Below are positions 1-5,510 of a DNA stretch of 5,656 nucleotides, piece by piece. The notes beneath the pieces are model-generated. The model was not told where the DNA came from, did not search any database, and saw only the letters and a program-made list of their open reading frames with translations. Source of the stretch: Thiohalospira sp051745535. GTDB lineage: Bacteria > Pseudomonadota > Gammaproteobacteria > Thiohalospirales > Thiohalospiraceae. The stretch spans positions 1 to 5,656 of the forward strand of contig JBNJED010000099.1 in NCBI GenBank assembly GCA_051745535.1, read 5' to 3'. How positions within the stretch are numbered: the stretch's first letter is position 1; the number at the start of each line of letters is the position of its first letter. The translations under genes and the position numbers were made by a program.

Positions 1-899
1 CCCAGGCCGCCGGACTGGATGTTGATCACCGACTGCCCGATCATGGCGCAGCTGGCCATACCGCCGAAGAAGCCGGTGACGATGTTGGCGATGCCCTGCC
101 CCTGGGCCTCGGTATTCTTGCCGCTGGGGGTGTCGGTGAGGTCATCGACGATGGAGGCGGTGAGCAGCGACTCCAGCAGCCCAACCACGGCCAGGGCCAG
201 GGAATAGGGGAAGATGATCTCCAGCGTCTCCAGGGTCCACGGGATCTCCGGGAACAGGAAGACCGGCAGTCCGGAGGGCATGTTGCCCATGTCGCCCACC
301 TGCAGGGTCTCGAACCCCTGCCACCAGACCACCAGGGTCAGCGCCACGATGACCACCAGCGGCGCCGGCAGCAGCCGCGGATAGCCCGGGATGTGCGGCA
401 GGGTGTAGAGCAGCACCAGGCCCACCGCCACCAGGGCCCACATGGTCGTATTCCCGTCGGTGATATAGGGCACCTGGGAGAGGAAGATGAGGATGGCCAG
501 CGAGTTGACGAAGCCCACCATCACCGTCCGCGGGATGAACATCATGTAGCGGGCCAGCTTGGCCCAGGCAAAGAGGATCTGGATGACCCCGGTGAGCAGG
601 GTCGCCGCCAGCAGATACTGGAGGCCGTGGTCGCCTACCAGGTCCACCACCAGCAGCGCCATGGCGCCGGTAGCCGCCGAGATCATGCCGGGACGGCCGC
701 CGGCGAAGGCGATGACCACCGCCATGGTGAAGGAGGCGTACAGGCCCACGCTGGGGTCCACCCCCGCGATGATGGAGAAGGCGATGGCCTCGGGGATGAG
801 GGCCAGGGCGACCACGGCGCCGGCGATGAGGTCGCCGCGGACATTGAAGAACCATATGCCGCGCTGGCGCTCCCAGGCGGCCTGCAGAGACTGCTTCAC
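1..899 (-). CDS. SulP/SLC26-family inorganic anion transporter, partial (3' end outside window)
   Basis: This is an integral inner-membrane transporter of the SulP family, whose members move anions such as sulfate or bicarbonate by proton/sodium symport or exchange. The substrate cannot be told from sequence. The first 299 residues are visible and the C-terminal half, including any STAS domain, lies beyond the left edge. After a short cytoplasmic N-terminus come NVRGDLIAG (about 19-27), a first membrane helix with ALIPEAIAFSIIAGV (about 33-47), and the family signature GGRPGMISAATGAMALL (about 67-83), which sits at the anion site in SLC26 structures. Further hydrophobic helices follow, with a late segment LLESLLTASIVDD and then GKNTEAQGIAN and GQSVINIQSGG before the cut. 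The GTG at 897-899 is the only plausible start: the frame stays open upstream to a stop at 1014-1016 but offers no ATG, and the residues there (Pro/Arg/Gly-rich) do not look coding. The ribosome site is weak (a GGGA about 10 nt upstream). The gene is divergent from a universal stress gene. Family is certain; subfamily and substrate are not. Confidence 0.93.
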   Translation of the reverse strand, partial: MKQSLQAAWERQRGIWFFNVRGDLIAGAVVALALIPEAIAFSIIAGVDPSVGLYASFTMAVVIAFAGGRPGMISAATGAMALLVVDLVGDHGLQYLLAATLLTGVIQILFAWAKLARYMMFIPRTVMVGFVNSLAILIFLSQVPYITDGNTTMWALVAVGLVLLYTLPHIPGYPRLLPAPLVVIVALTLVVWWQGFETLQVGDMGNMPSGLPVFLFPEIPWTLETLEIIFPYSLALAVVGLLESLLTASIVDDLTDTPSGKNTEAQGQGIANIVTGFFGGMASCAMIGQSVINIQSGGL

Positions 900-975
900 G
901 AATACGTATCCCGTTCCGGTGAACTTCCGCAGCGGCCCGGAGCCGATGTCCGGGGGCCGTGGCGAGCGAGGGGGA

Positions 976-993
976 GGCCGGTTGCAACCGGCC
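976..993. repeat. Perfect 18-bp palindrome in the divergent intergenic region
   Basis: GGCCGGTTGCAACCGGCC reads identically on both strands and lies between the divergent transporter and stress-protein starts, 77 bp upstream of the transporter GTG. It has no loop-forming spacer and no T-run after it, so it looks more like an operator for a dimeric regulator than a terminator. In RNA it could still fold into a short GC-rich hairpin in the transporter leader. The function is inference; the palindrome itself is seen directly. Confidence 0.6.
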
Positions 994-1032
994 GGCTCTC
1001 GGTACAGACTGGCTCACCGAGATAAGGGGAAT

Positions 1033-1061
1033 ATTTTAGCAGCTTGCGGCCCCATCCTGAA
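1033..1061 (-). promoter_or_regulatory. Candidate sigma70-type promoter for the SulP gene
   Basis: On the - strand, TTCAGG (1056-1061) and TAAAAT (1033-1038) are separated by 17 bp. The -10 matches five of six consensus positions and the -35 only three. They sit in the only AT-rich patch of the region. Transcription would start near 1026 and give a leader of about 125 nt containing the 18-bp palindrome. The same AT-rich bases could instead serve the rightward stress gene, for which I see no convincing -35. Weak prediction. Confidence 0.25.
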
Positions 1062-1120
1062 GGTTGCCGGTGATCCGGCCTTCGGGGCCGCCCGGCCCAA
1101 TCCGACCACGGGGATCACGC

Positions 1121-1606
1121 ATGCTCCAGCGCGTTATCATCGCCATCGACTTCTCCACCGCCTCGGCCCAGGCCCTGGCGGTGGCCCGGCAGCACTGCAC
1201 CGGCGCCACCATCCGCCTGCTCCACGTCATGCGCCCCGCCGACGTGGCGGCCAACAGCGCCGCCGGCGCCGCCCATACCGGCGCCTCGCCGCTCTCCTCC
1301 AGGGACATGCGCGACAGCGCCGAGCAGAAGGCCATGGCGCAGCTCGAATCCTGGGCCCGGGAGGGCGAGGAGTGCGGCCTGGGCGTGGGCAACGCCGCCG
1401 AGGAGATCATGCGTCAGGCCGAGGAGTGGGAGGCCGACATGATCGTCATGGGCACCCGGGGCCGGAGCCAGATCGCCAACATGCTCCACGGCTCGGCCAC
1501 CGAGTGGCTCATCCGCCACGCCCGCCAGCCGGTGCTGGTGGTCCACGAGGTGCCCATGAACGACTCCACCCGGGCCCACCTCCCCCCCACCGAGATCAAC
1601 GACTAG
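1121..1606 (+). CDS. Universal stress protein (UspA family, single domain)
   Basis: A 161-aa cytoplasmic universal stress protein, about the usual 140-160 aa of single-domain members. The fold starts with a hydrophobic strand and the conserved Asp (RVIIAIDFS, Asp10). It ends with DMIVMGTRG followed by the nucleotide-binding signature G-x2-G-x9-G-S, complete as Gly111, Gly114, Gly124 and Ser125, and a final strand PVLVV (137-141). An intact motif predicts the ATP-binding class rather than the UspA-like class that lacks it. Such proteins usually dimerise and act in stress survival or by modulating partner proteins. The ATG at 1121 is preferred over an in-frame ATG at 1064, because the extra 19 residues are Pro/Gly/Arg-rich and unlike the family, and GGGGA lies 8 nt before 1121. 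It is divergent from the SulP transporter; small Usp proteins are sometimes found beside transporters, so a functional pairing is possible but unproven. Its stop is 3 bp from that of the convergent peroxiredoxin. Confidence 0.93.
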   Translation: MLQRVIIAIDFSTASAQALAVARQHCTGATIRLLHVMRPADVAANSAAGAAHTGASPLSSRDMRDSAEQKAMAQLESWAREGEECGLGVGNAAEEIMRQAEEWEADMIVMGTRGRSQIANMLHGSATEWLIRHARQPVLVVHEVPMNDSTRAHLPPTEIND

Positions 1607-1622
1607 GGCTCAGCGCCCGAGT
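1602..1622. terminator. Small hairpin at the convergent gene ends, possible bidirectional terminator
   Basis: ACT-A-GGGC (1602-1609), loop TCAGC, then GCCC-G-AGT (1615-1622) can pair as a seven-base-pair stem with one internal A/G mismatch. The TAG stop of the stress gene lies in the left arm and the TGA stop of the peroxiredoxin gene lies in the loop. No T-run follows on either strand, so it is not a typical intrinsic terminator. It is the only structure available between two genes only 3 bp apart. Confidence 0.25.
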
Positions 1623-2101
1623 TCAGCCAGCGCCGCCAGCACGCTCTCGGCGCTGGACTTGTCCACGCCGCCCCCGGCATCCACGCCCAGCCACTGGATC
1701 ACGCCATCCTCGGCGATGAGGGCGTAGCGCTTGCTGCGCGTGCCCAGCCCCATACCACTGGCATCGAAGGTCATGCCCATGGCGGCGGCGAAATCGGCAT
1801 TGCCGTCGGCCAGCATGGTGAGCGCCTGGGCGTTCTGGTCGCGCTGCCAGGCGTCCATGACGAAGGCATCATTCACCGCGGTACAGGCGATGGTCTCCAC
1901 GCCCCGCTCCCGCAGCGTGTCGGCCTGCACCACGAAGCCCGGCAGATGGGTATTGGAGCAGCCCGGCGTGAACGCCCCGGGGACGGCAAAGAGGACCACG
2001 CGGCCACTGCCCAGGGCCCGAGTGGACTCCACCGGCTCCGGGCCGCTCTCACCCATGCGGTAGAGGGTCGCGGAGGGGATGCTGGCACCGGTCTCGATCA
2101 T
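1610..2101 (-). CDS. Peroxiredoxin, Prx5 type, lacking the canonical resolving cysteine
   Basis: A 163-aa thiol peroxidase that would reduce hydrogen peroxide and organic hydroperoxides in the cytoplasm (no signal peptide). The active-site signature is VPGAFTPGCSNTHLPGFV: Pro41, Thr45 and the peroxidatic Cys48 match the PxxxTxxC pattern, and the HLPG that follows is typical of Prx5. A conserved Arg lies in RSKRYAL (about 122-125), and TAVNDAFVMDAW (74-85) is another Prx5 hallmark. A second cysteine, Cys73, corresponds to the extra cysteine of many Prx5 proteins. The usual C-terminal resolving position is occupied by residues of VDKSS, so the enzyme should act as a 1-Cys peroxiredoxin recycled by glutaredoxin/glutathione or a thioredoxin. 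No glutaredoxin domain is fused. The ATG is preceded by AGGAG at 8 nt. It is last in the smr-dinB-recJ-prx series, 42 bp after recJ with no clear promoter between, so it is probably co-transcribed. Confidence 0.93.
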   Translation of the reverse strand: MIETGASIPSATLYRMGESGPEPVESTRALGSGRVVLFAVPGAFTPGCSNTHLPGFVVQADTLRERGVETIACTAVNDAFVMDAWQRDQNAQALTMLADGNADFAAAMGMTFDASGMGLGTRSKRYALIAEDGVIQWLGVDAGGGVDKSSAESVLAALAELGR

Positions 2102-2143
2102 GGTCTCGCTCCTGGATTGCGCCGGCGAATCTCACCGACTCCC

Positions 2144-3973
2144 TCAGGATGGGTCAGCCACACCACGATTCAACCCTGCCGGCTCCATGGCGCGCACCAC
2201 CGCCTGGGCATTGCGCCGGCCGCGCCACTCGTTGGCCTCCAGGGCGAAGGCCACCCGCAGCGCATCCCCCGGTGCCGGGAGCCAGCCCTGCCCGCCATCG
2301 GCCAGGGCGCCGAAGAAGATCCCCGGCAGCTCGTCGGCCCCCTCGCGGGCCAGCCACAGCCGCAGGTGGCGGCCGTCCCGCGTGGGCTCGGCCCGGGCCA
2401 CCTCGAAGGTCCCCTCGAACACCGGGGCGGGAAAGCCGTTGCCGAAGGGGGCCAGGGCCGCCAGCTCCGCCACCGTCTCCAGGGTGCAATCCGCCGCCGG
2501 CAGTTCACCATCGGTGGCCACCACGGGGCCGACCTCCGCCGGCAGTTCGGGCCCCGCCCGGGCCTCGAAGGCCTCCCGCAGGCGCCCCACCCCGTCTTCG
2601 GCCAGGGTGAGCCCGGCGGCGGCGGCGTGGCCGCCGAAGGCGTGGAAGATCCCCGGCTCGGCATCGGCCACGGCCTGGAGGGCATCCCGCAGATGCAGCC
2701 CCGGGACGCTGCGGGCGGAGCCGGCCACCAGCCCGGCGTCGCGGGCGTGGGGGGAGAGGCAGATGGCCGGGCGGCCGGTGGCCTCCACCAGCCGGCTGGC
2801 GACGATGCCGTGGACGCCGGCGTGGCCGTCGGGGAGGTGGACCACCAGGGTCCGCCGGCCGGCGGCGTACTGCCGCCGCGCCTCGGCCAGCGCCGTGGCC
2901 AGCAGCTCCCGTTCGATGCCCTTGCGCGCCTCGTTCTCCGCCTCCACCAGCCCCGCCAGCTCGTCCAGCTCCGCCGCCGCCTCGGCGCGCAGCAGGCGCA
3001 CCCCGGCCCCGGCGTGGTCCAGCCGGCCGCGGGCGTTGAGGCGCGGGCCGAAGAGGAAGGCCAGATCCCCGGCATCCACCGCCCCGTCGCGGCCGGCCGC
3101 CGCCTGGATGGCGGCCCAGCAGGGCCGGTGGCCGCCGTTGATGAGCCGCAGGCCGGCAGTGACCACGGCCCGGTTGTTCAGGGAGCCGCCCAGGTCGACG
3201 CAGTCGGCGACCGTCCCCAGGGCGACCCAGTCGAGCAGCCGGGACAGCCGGGCCTCGCCGCCGGGGTGGCCGCGATCGGCGAGGCGGGTGCGCACCCGGG
3301 CCATGAGCAGCCAGGCCACCATGACCCCGGCGATGGCCGGGTCCGGGTAGGCGCTGTCCACCCGCGCCGGGGAGACGCAGGCCAGGGCGCTGGCCGGCGG
3401 CCCCTCGGGCGGCAGGGCGTGGTGGTCGGTGACCAGGGTCTCGATGCCGGCGGCGGCCAGGCGGGCGATGCGCGGCTCGTCGGAGGAGCCGTTGTCGGCG
3501 GTGATGACCAGGTCCGGGCGCCGGTCGGCGGCGAGGATCCGGTCGGCCAGGGGGTCGGAGAGGCCGTAGCCCTCCTCCAGGCGGTGGCCGATCCAGGACT
3601 GGACCCGGTCGGCGGGGTGGCCGAAGAGGTCCACCAGCGCCGTCTGCAGGACGGCGTGGGCGGTAACGCCGTCGACGTCGTGGTCGGTCTCCAGGCCGAT
3701 GACCTCGCCGGTCTCCAGCGCGGCGACGATGCGGTCAGCGGCGATATCGACATCGGGAAGCGCGGCCGGGTCGTCCAGCTGTGCCAGGCCGGGGGCCGAC
3801 CAGCCCTCGATACCGCCGGCGGCGGCCACGGTGGCCGCCGCCACGCCCCGGCCGGCCAGGACGCGCGCCTGTAGCGGGGTCGCCCCCGCCGCCTCCAGGG
3901 CGGCCTGCGGCTCGGGATCCACGGAGCGGGGCCGGATGGCCGGCGGCGGCAGGGGGCTGTCGGGGGCATTCAT
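2144..3973 (-). CDS. recJ: RecJ-like single-stranded-DNA-specific exonuclease (DHH/DHHA1)
   Basis: A 609-aa DHH-superfamily phosphoesterase, slightly longer than the roughly 580 aa of most RecJ proteins. RecJ degrades single-stranded DNA 5' to 3' using divalent metal in recombination and repair. The motifs occur in order: motif I TDHDVDG (96-102), motif II ADNGSS (159-164), DHH itself as VTDHH (181-185), motif IV GTVADCVDL with a following NNR (253-268), GPRLNARGRL (309-318), then DHHA1 with GIVASRL (389-395), GSARS (418-422) and FGGHAAAAG (446-454). A C-terminal OB-like region with LEANEWRGRRNAQ (578-590) aligns with the E. coli RecJ end. All metal-ligand aspartates and histidines are present. 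One oddity is a His at 98 where E. coli and Thermus RecJ have Phe or Tyr. The ATG overlaps the dinB stop by 4 bp (ATGA), implying translational coupling. The dinB neighbourhood is not the usual RecJ setting in gammaproteobacteria (near prfB or thrC), so this may be a second RecJ paralogue; the symbol is given by family. Confidence 0.9.
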   Translation of the reverse strand: MNAPDSPLPPPAIRPRSVDPEPQAALEAAGATPLQARVLAGRGVAAATVAAAGGIEGWSAPGLAQLDDPAALPDVDIAADRIVAALETGEVIGLETDHDVDGVTAHAVLQTALVDLFGHPADRVQSWIGHRLEEGYGLSDPLADRILAADRRPDLVITADNGSSDEPRIARLAAAGIETLVTDHHALPPEGPPASALACVSPARVDSAYPDPAIAGVMVAWLLMARVRTRLADRGHPGGEARLSRLLDWVALGTVADCVDLGGSLNNRAVVTAGLRLINGGHRPCWAAIQAAAGRDGAVDAGDLAFLFGPRLNARGRLDHAGAGVRLLRAEAAAELDELAGLVEAENEARKGIERELLATALAEARRQYAAGRRTLVVHLPDGHAGVHGIVASRLVEATGRPAICLSPHARDAGLVAGSARSVPGLHLRDALQAVADAEPGIFHAFGGHAAAAGLTLAEDGVGRLREAFEARAGPELPAEVGPVVATDGELPAADCTLETVAELAALAPFGNGFPAPVFEGTFEVARAEPTRDGRHLRLWLAREGADELPGIFFGALADGGQGWLPAPGDALRVAFALEANEWRGRRNAQAVVRAMEPAGLNRGVADPS

Positions 3974-5037
3974 GCGGTGAAGAGCTCCAGTTGTTCCGCG
4001 TCCGGGGCCGGCTCCAGGCCGCTGGCGGTGACCCCCAGCAGCCGGACGCCGCGCGCCTCGGCCTCGGTGCGGGTGCGCAGCTCGGCGGCCCAGTGGGCCA
4101 GGACCCCGGCGTCGGCGGTGGCCCGGTCCAGGGTCTGGCGCCGGGTGACGGTGGTGAAGTCGGGATAGCGCGCCTTGAGGGTCACCGTCCGCGCCACCAG
4201 CCCGCGCCGGTCCAGCTGCCCGGCCACGTGGTCGGCCATGCCGGCGAGGATCCGGTCCTGCTCCGCCGGATCGGTGAGGTCCCGGGGGAAGGTGTCCTCC
4301 ACCCCCAGGCTCTTGCGCGCCCGTTTCTCCTCCCCGATCGGCCGGTCGTCGTGGCCGTGGGCGAAGGCGTGGAGCGTGGCGCCGAACTGGCCCAGGGCAG
4401 CGGCCAGCGCCTCCGGCGGCTGTTCACGCAGTTCCGCCACCGTCGTGATCCCCAGCTCCGCCAGGGTGCGCTCGGTGGCCGGGCCGACGCCGTGGAGCCG
4501 GCGCACCGGCAGCGGGGCCAGGAAGTCGAGGACGCGATGGGGCGGGACCACGGTGAGGCCGTCGGGCTTGTCCTGGTCGGAGGCGATCTTGGCCACCAGG
4601 GGCGTGGCGGAGACGCCGATGCTCACCGTCAGCCCGGTCTCCGCCCGGACCCGCTCGCGGATGGCACGGGCGATGGTGGTGGCGGAGCCGTCCGGGCCCA
4701 GGTGATCGGTGACGTCCAGCCACGCCTCGTCCAGGGAGGCGGGCTCCACCCGGTCGGTGAAATCGGCGAAGATGGCCATGATCCGCTCCGACTCCTGGCG
4801 GTAGCGCTCGATCTCCGGACGCAGGAAGACGGCGTGGGGGCAGAGCCGGCGCGCCGTGGCCGCCGGCTGGGCCGAGTGGACCCCGTAGGCGCGGGCGGCA
4901 TAATTGGCCGTGGAAACCACGCCGCGCCCCTCCGGGTCGCCGCCGATGACCAGCGGGACCTCGCGCAGCGCCGGGTCATCGCGCATGTGCACGGCGGCGA
5001 AGAAGCTGTCCATGTCACAATGGAGGATACGGCGCAC
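3970..5037 (-). CDS. dinB: DNA polymerase IV (Y-family translesion polymerase)
   Basis: A 355-aa error-prone polymerase that copies past damaged template bases, close to the 351 aa of E. coli Pol IV. Palm/finger residues are in register with E. coli: Asp8 in HCDMDSFFAAV, steric-gate Phe13, Tyr46 and Arg49 in NYAARAYG, Asp103-Glu104 in SLDEAWLDVT, and Lys150 plus Lys157 in AKIASDQDKPDG. The thumb helix-hairpin-helix reads LHGVGPATERTL (about 185-196), and a little-finger domain follows with RKSLGVEDTF. The C-terminus carries QLELF (349-353), a beta-clamp-binding peptide two residues from the end. Unusual positions relative to E. coli are His17 for Glu in VEMRD, Trp106 for Tyr, and PLVAK for KFLAK. 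The ATG at 5035-5037 is preceded by GAGG at 5 nt, and the preceding smr stop is 7 bp away. Its stop overlaps the recJ start. The gene is very probably co-transcribed with both; no LexA-like CTGT-N8-ACAG box was seen upstream. Confidence 0.96.
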   Translation of the reverse strand: MRRILHCDMDSFFAAVHMRDDPALREVPLVIGGDPEGRGVVSTANYAARAYGVHSAQPAATARRLCPHAVFLRPEIERYRQESERIMAIFADFTDRVEPASLDEAWLDVTDHLGPDGSATTIARAIRERVRAETGLTVSIGVSATPLVAKIASDQDKPDGLTVVPPHRVLDFLAPLPVRRLHGVGPATERTLAELGITTVAELREQPPEALAAALGQFGATLHAFAHGHDDRPIGEEKRARKSLGVEDTFPRDLTDPAEQDRILAGMADHVAGQLDRRGLVARTVTLKARYPDFTTVTRRQTLDRATADAGVLAHWAAELRTRTEAEARGVRLLGVTASGLEPAPDAEQLELFTA

Positions 5038-5044
5038 GGCGGCC

Positions 5045-5299
5045 TCAGAACCGGAAGTAGACGAAGAGGCGGCCGTGGTTCTTGGCGTCCTTGTCCAGGC
5101 GATGGTAGCGCGCCTTGATATCCGGCCGCTCCAGGAACTTCAGCACCCGCTTCTTGAGCTGGCCGGTGCCCTTGCCGGGGATGATCTCCACGGTCCTGAT
5201 GCGCTTGGCCTCGGCGTCGTCCATGGCCCGCTGCAGGGCGGACTCGATGGCCTCACCGCGGTTGAAGATGGGGTGCAGGTCGACCTTGAGCTTCGCCAC
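5045..5299 (-). CDS. Short stand-alone Smr-domain protein
   Basis: An 84-aa protein that is essentially one Smr domain (named for the C-terminal part of MutS2). Visible landmarks are the N-terminal VDLHPIF (6-12, with the Asp-Leu-His motif), the glycine loop IIPGKGTGQLKKRV (39-52), and a basic C-terminal stretch ending GRLFVYFRF. Smr domains are nucleic-acid-binding and in several cases nick DNA or cleave RNA. Here the usual HGKGxG has Pro in place of His and DLHG is DLHP. As I recall, the IIPGKGSGQLKK version is shared by a family of about 85-aa Smr proteins, notably in actinobacteria, so this is probably a subfamily trait rather than decay. Nuclease activity cannot be assumed. The GTG at 5297-5299 is chosen because a perfect AGGAGG sits 5 nt before it and the domain begins right there; an upstream in-frame ATG (5366-5368) would add low-complexity Arg/Ala residues with no such site. 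It leads the dinB-recJ-prx series. Confidence 0.88.
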   Translation of the reverse strand: MAKLKVDLHPIFNRGEAIESALQRAMDDAEAKRIRTVEIIPGKGTGQLKKRVLKFLERPDIKARYHRLDKDAKNHGRLFVYFRF

Positions 5300-5304
5300 G
5301 TTCG

Positions 5305-5310
5305 CCTCCT
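5305..5310 (-). promoter_or_regulatory. Strong Shine-Dalgarno deciding the Smr-protein start
   Basis: AGGAGG on the - strand, 5 nt before the GTG at 5299, is the best ribosome-binding match in the window. It argues for the 84-aa Smr product rather than the 107-aa version starting at the ATG 5366-5368. Confidence 0.8.
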
Positions 5311-5321
5311 GTCGCCCGGCG

Positions 5322-5327
5322 AGTATA
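5322..5327 (-). promoter_or_regulatory. Candidate -10 box of the smr-dinB-recJ-prx operon
   Basis: TATACT on the - strand matches the sigma70 -10 consensus at five of six positions. It would start transcription near 5315, leaving a short leader that contains the AGGAGG site. No recognisable -35 hexamer lies 16-18 bp upstream, where the DNA is GC-only, so an activator may be needed or the true promoter may lie further right in the AT-rich stretch. Confidence 0.35.
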
Positions 5328-5360
5328 CCGGCGGCGGCGGCGCGGCGGCCACCGGTGGAG

Positions 5361-5393
5361 TTTTCCACACTTCCTGTGGATAACCTTGTGGAG
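5361..5393. promoter_or_regulatory. Cluster of three DnaA-box-like 9-mers
   Basis: TGTGGATAA at 5375-5383 is the exact complement of the consensus DnaA box TTATCCACA. TTTTCCACA at 5361-5369 is one base off consensus, in opposite orientation, 5 bp away. A third, weaker copy (TGTGGAGAC, 5387-5395, matching at seven of nine) follows. The first two form a near-perfect inverted pair. The cluster is upstream of the likely operon promoter and next to an AT-rich segment. DnaA binding could regulate the repair operon, titrate DnaA, or mark a replication-origin-like element. The matches are seen directly; binding is inference. Confidence 0.5.
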
Positions 5394-5455
5394 ACGGCGT
5401 TGGAATATCGGCCCAGCCCCCGTCACTGCGCGAGGTCTGCCGGTCTGATGCATTC

Positions 5456-5510
5456 TTGGCCATATTTCATAGTAGACTGATTTTGAAGACATTTTTATAA
5501 GACACTGATA
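5456..5510. other. AT-rich segment beside the DnaA-box cluster
   Basis: About 30% G+C over 55 bp in a window of about 70% G+C. It contains a rightward promoter-like pair TAGACT (5473-5478) and TATAAG (5496-5501) with 17-bp spacing, and two AAGACA direct repeats 13 bp apart (5486 and 5499). It could be a promoter zone or an unwinding element. No gene is visible within it apart from the stop codon of the leftward partial gene at its right end. Confidence 0.4.

Noticed and set aside
1064..1120. Upstream ATG giving a 180-aa Usp
   Set aside because: The extra 19 residues are Pro/Gly/Arg-rich, absent from the family, and the downstream ATG at 1121 has a better ribosome site directly before the first beta strand.
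1946..5118. Very long + strand ORFs (hundreds of codons) opposite recJ and dinB
   Set aside because: They are low-complexity Gly/Ala/Arg/Pro-rich antisense shadows caused by high G+C; the opposite strand carries full sets of conserved family motifs.
3970..5299. dinB plus Smr as part of a mobile or defence island
   Set aside because: Base composition matches the neighbours, and no integrase, transposase, tRNA, attachment repeat or known defence domain is present.
5434..5447. GGTCTG-CC-GGTCTG direct repeat
   Set aside because: Only two short copies with no further units and no link to a promoter; too weak to call an operator.
5300..5494. LexA-type SOS box expected upstream of a dinB operon
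   Set aside because: No CTGT-N8-ACAG match or near match was found on either strand; the CTGT occurrences lack the paired ACAG.
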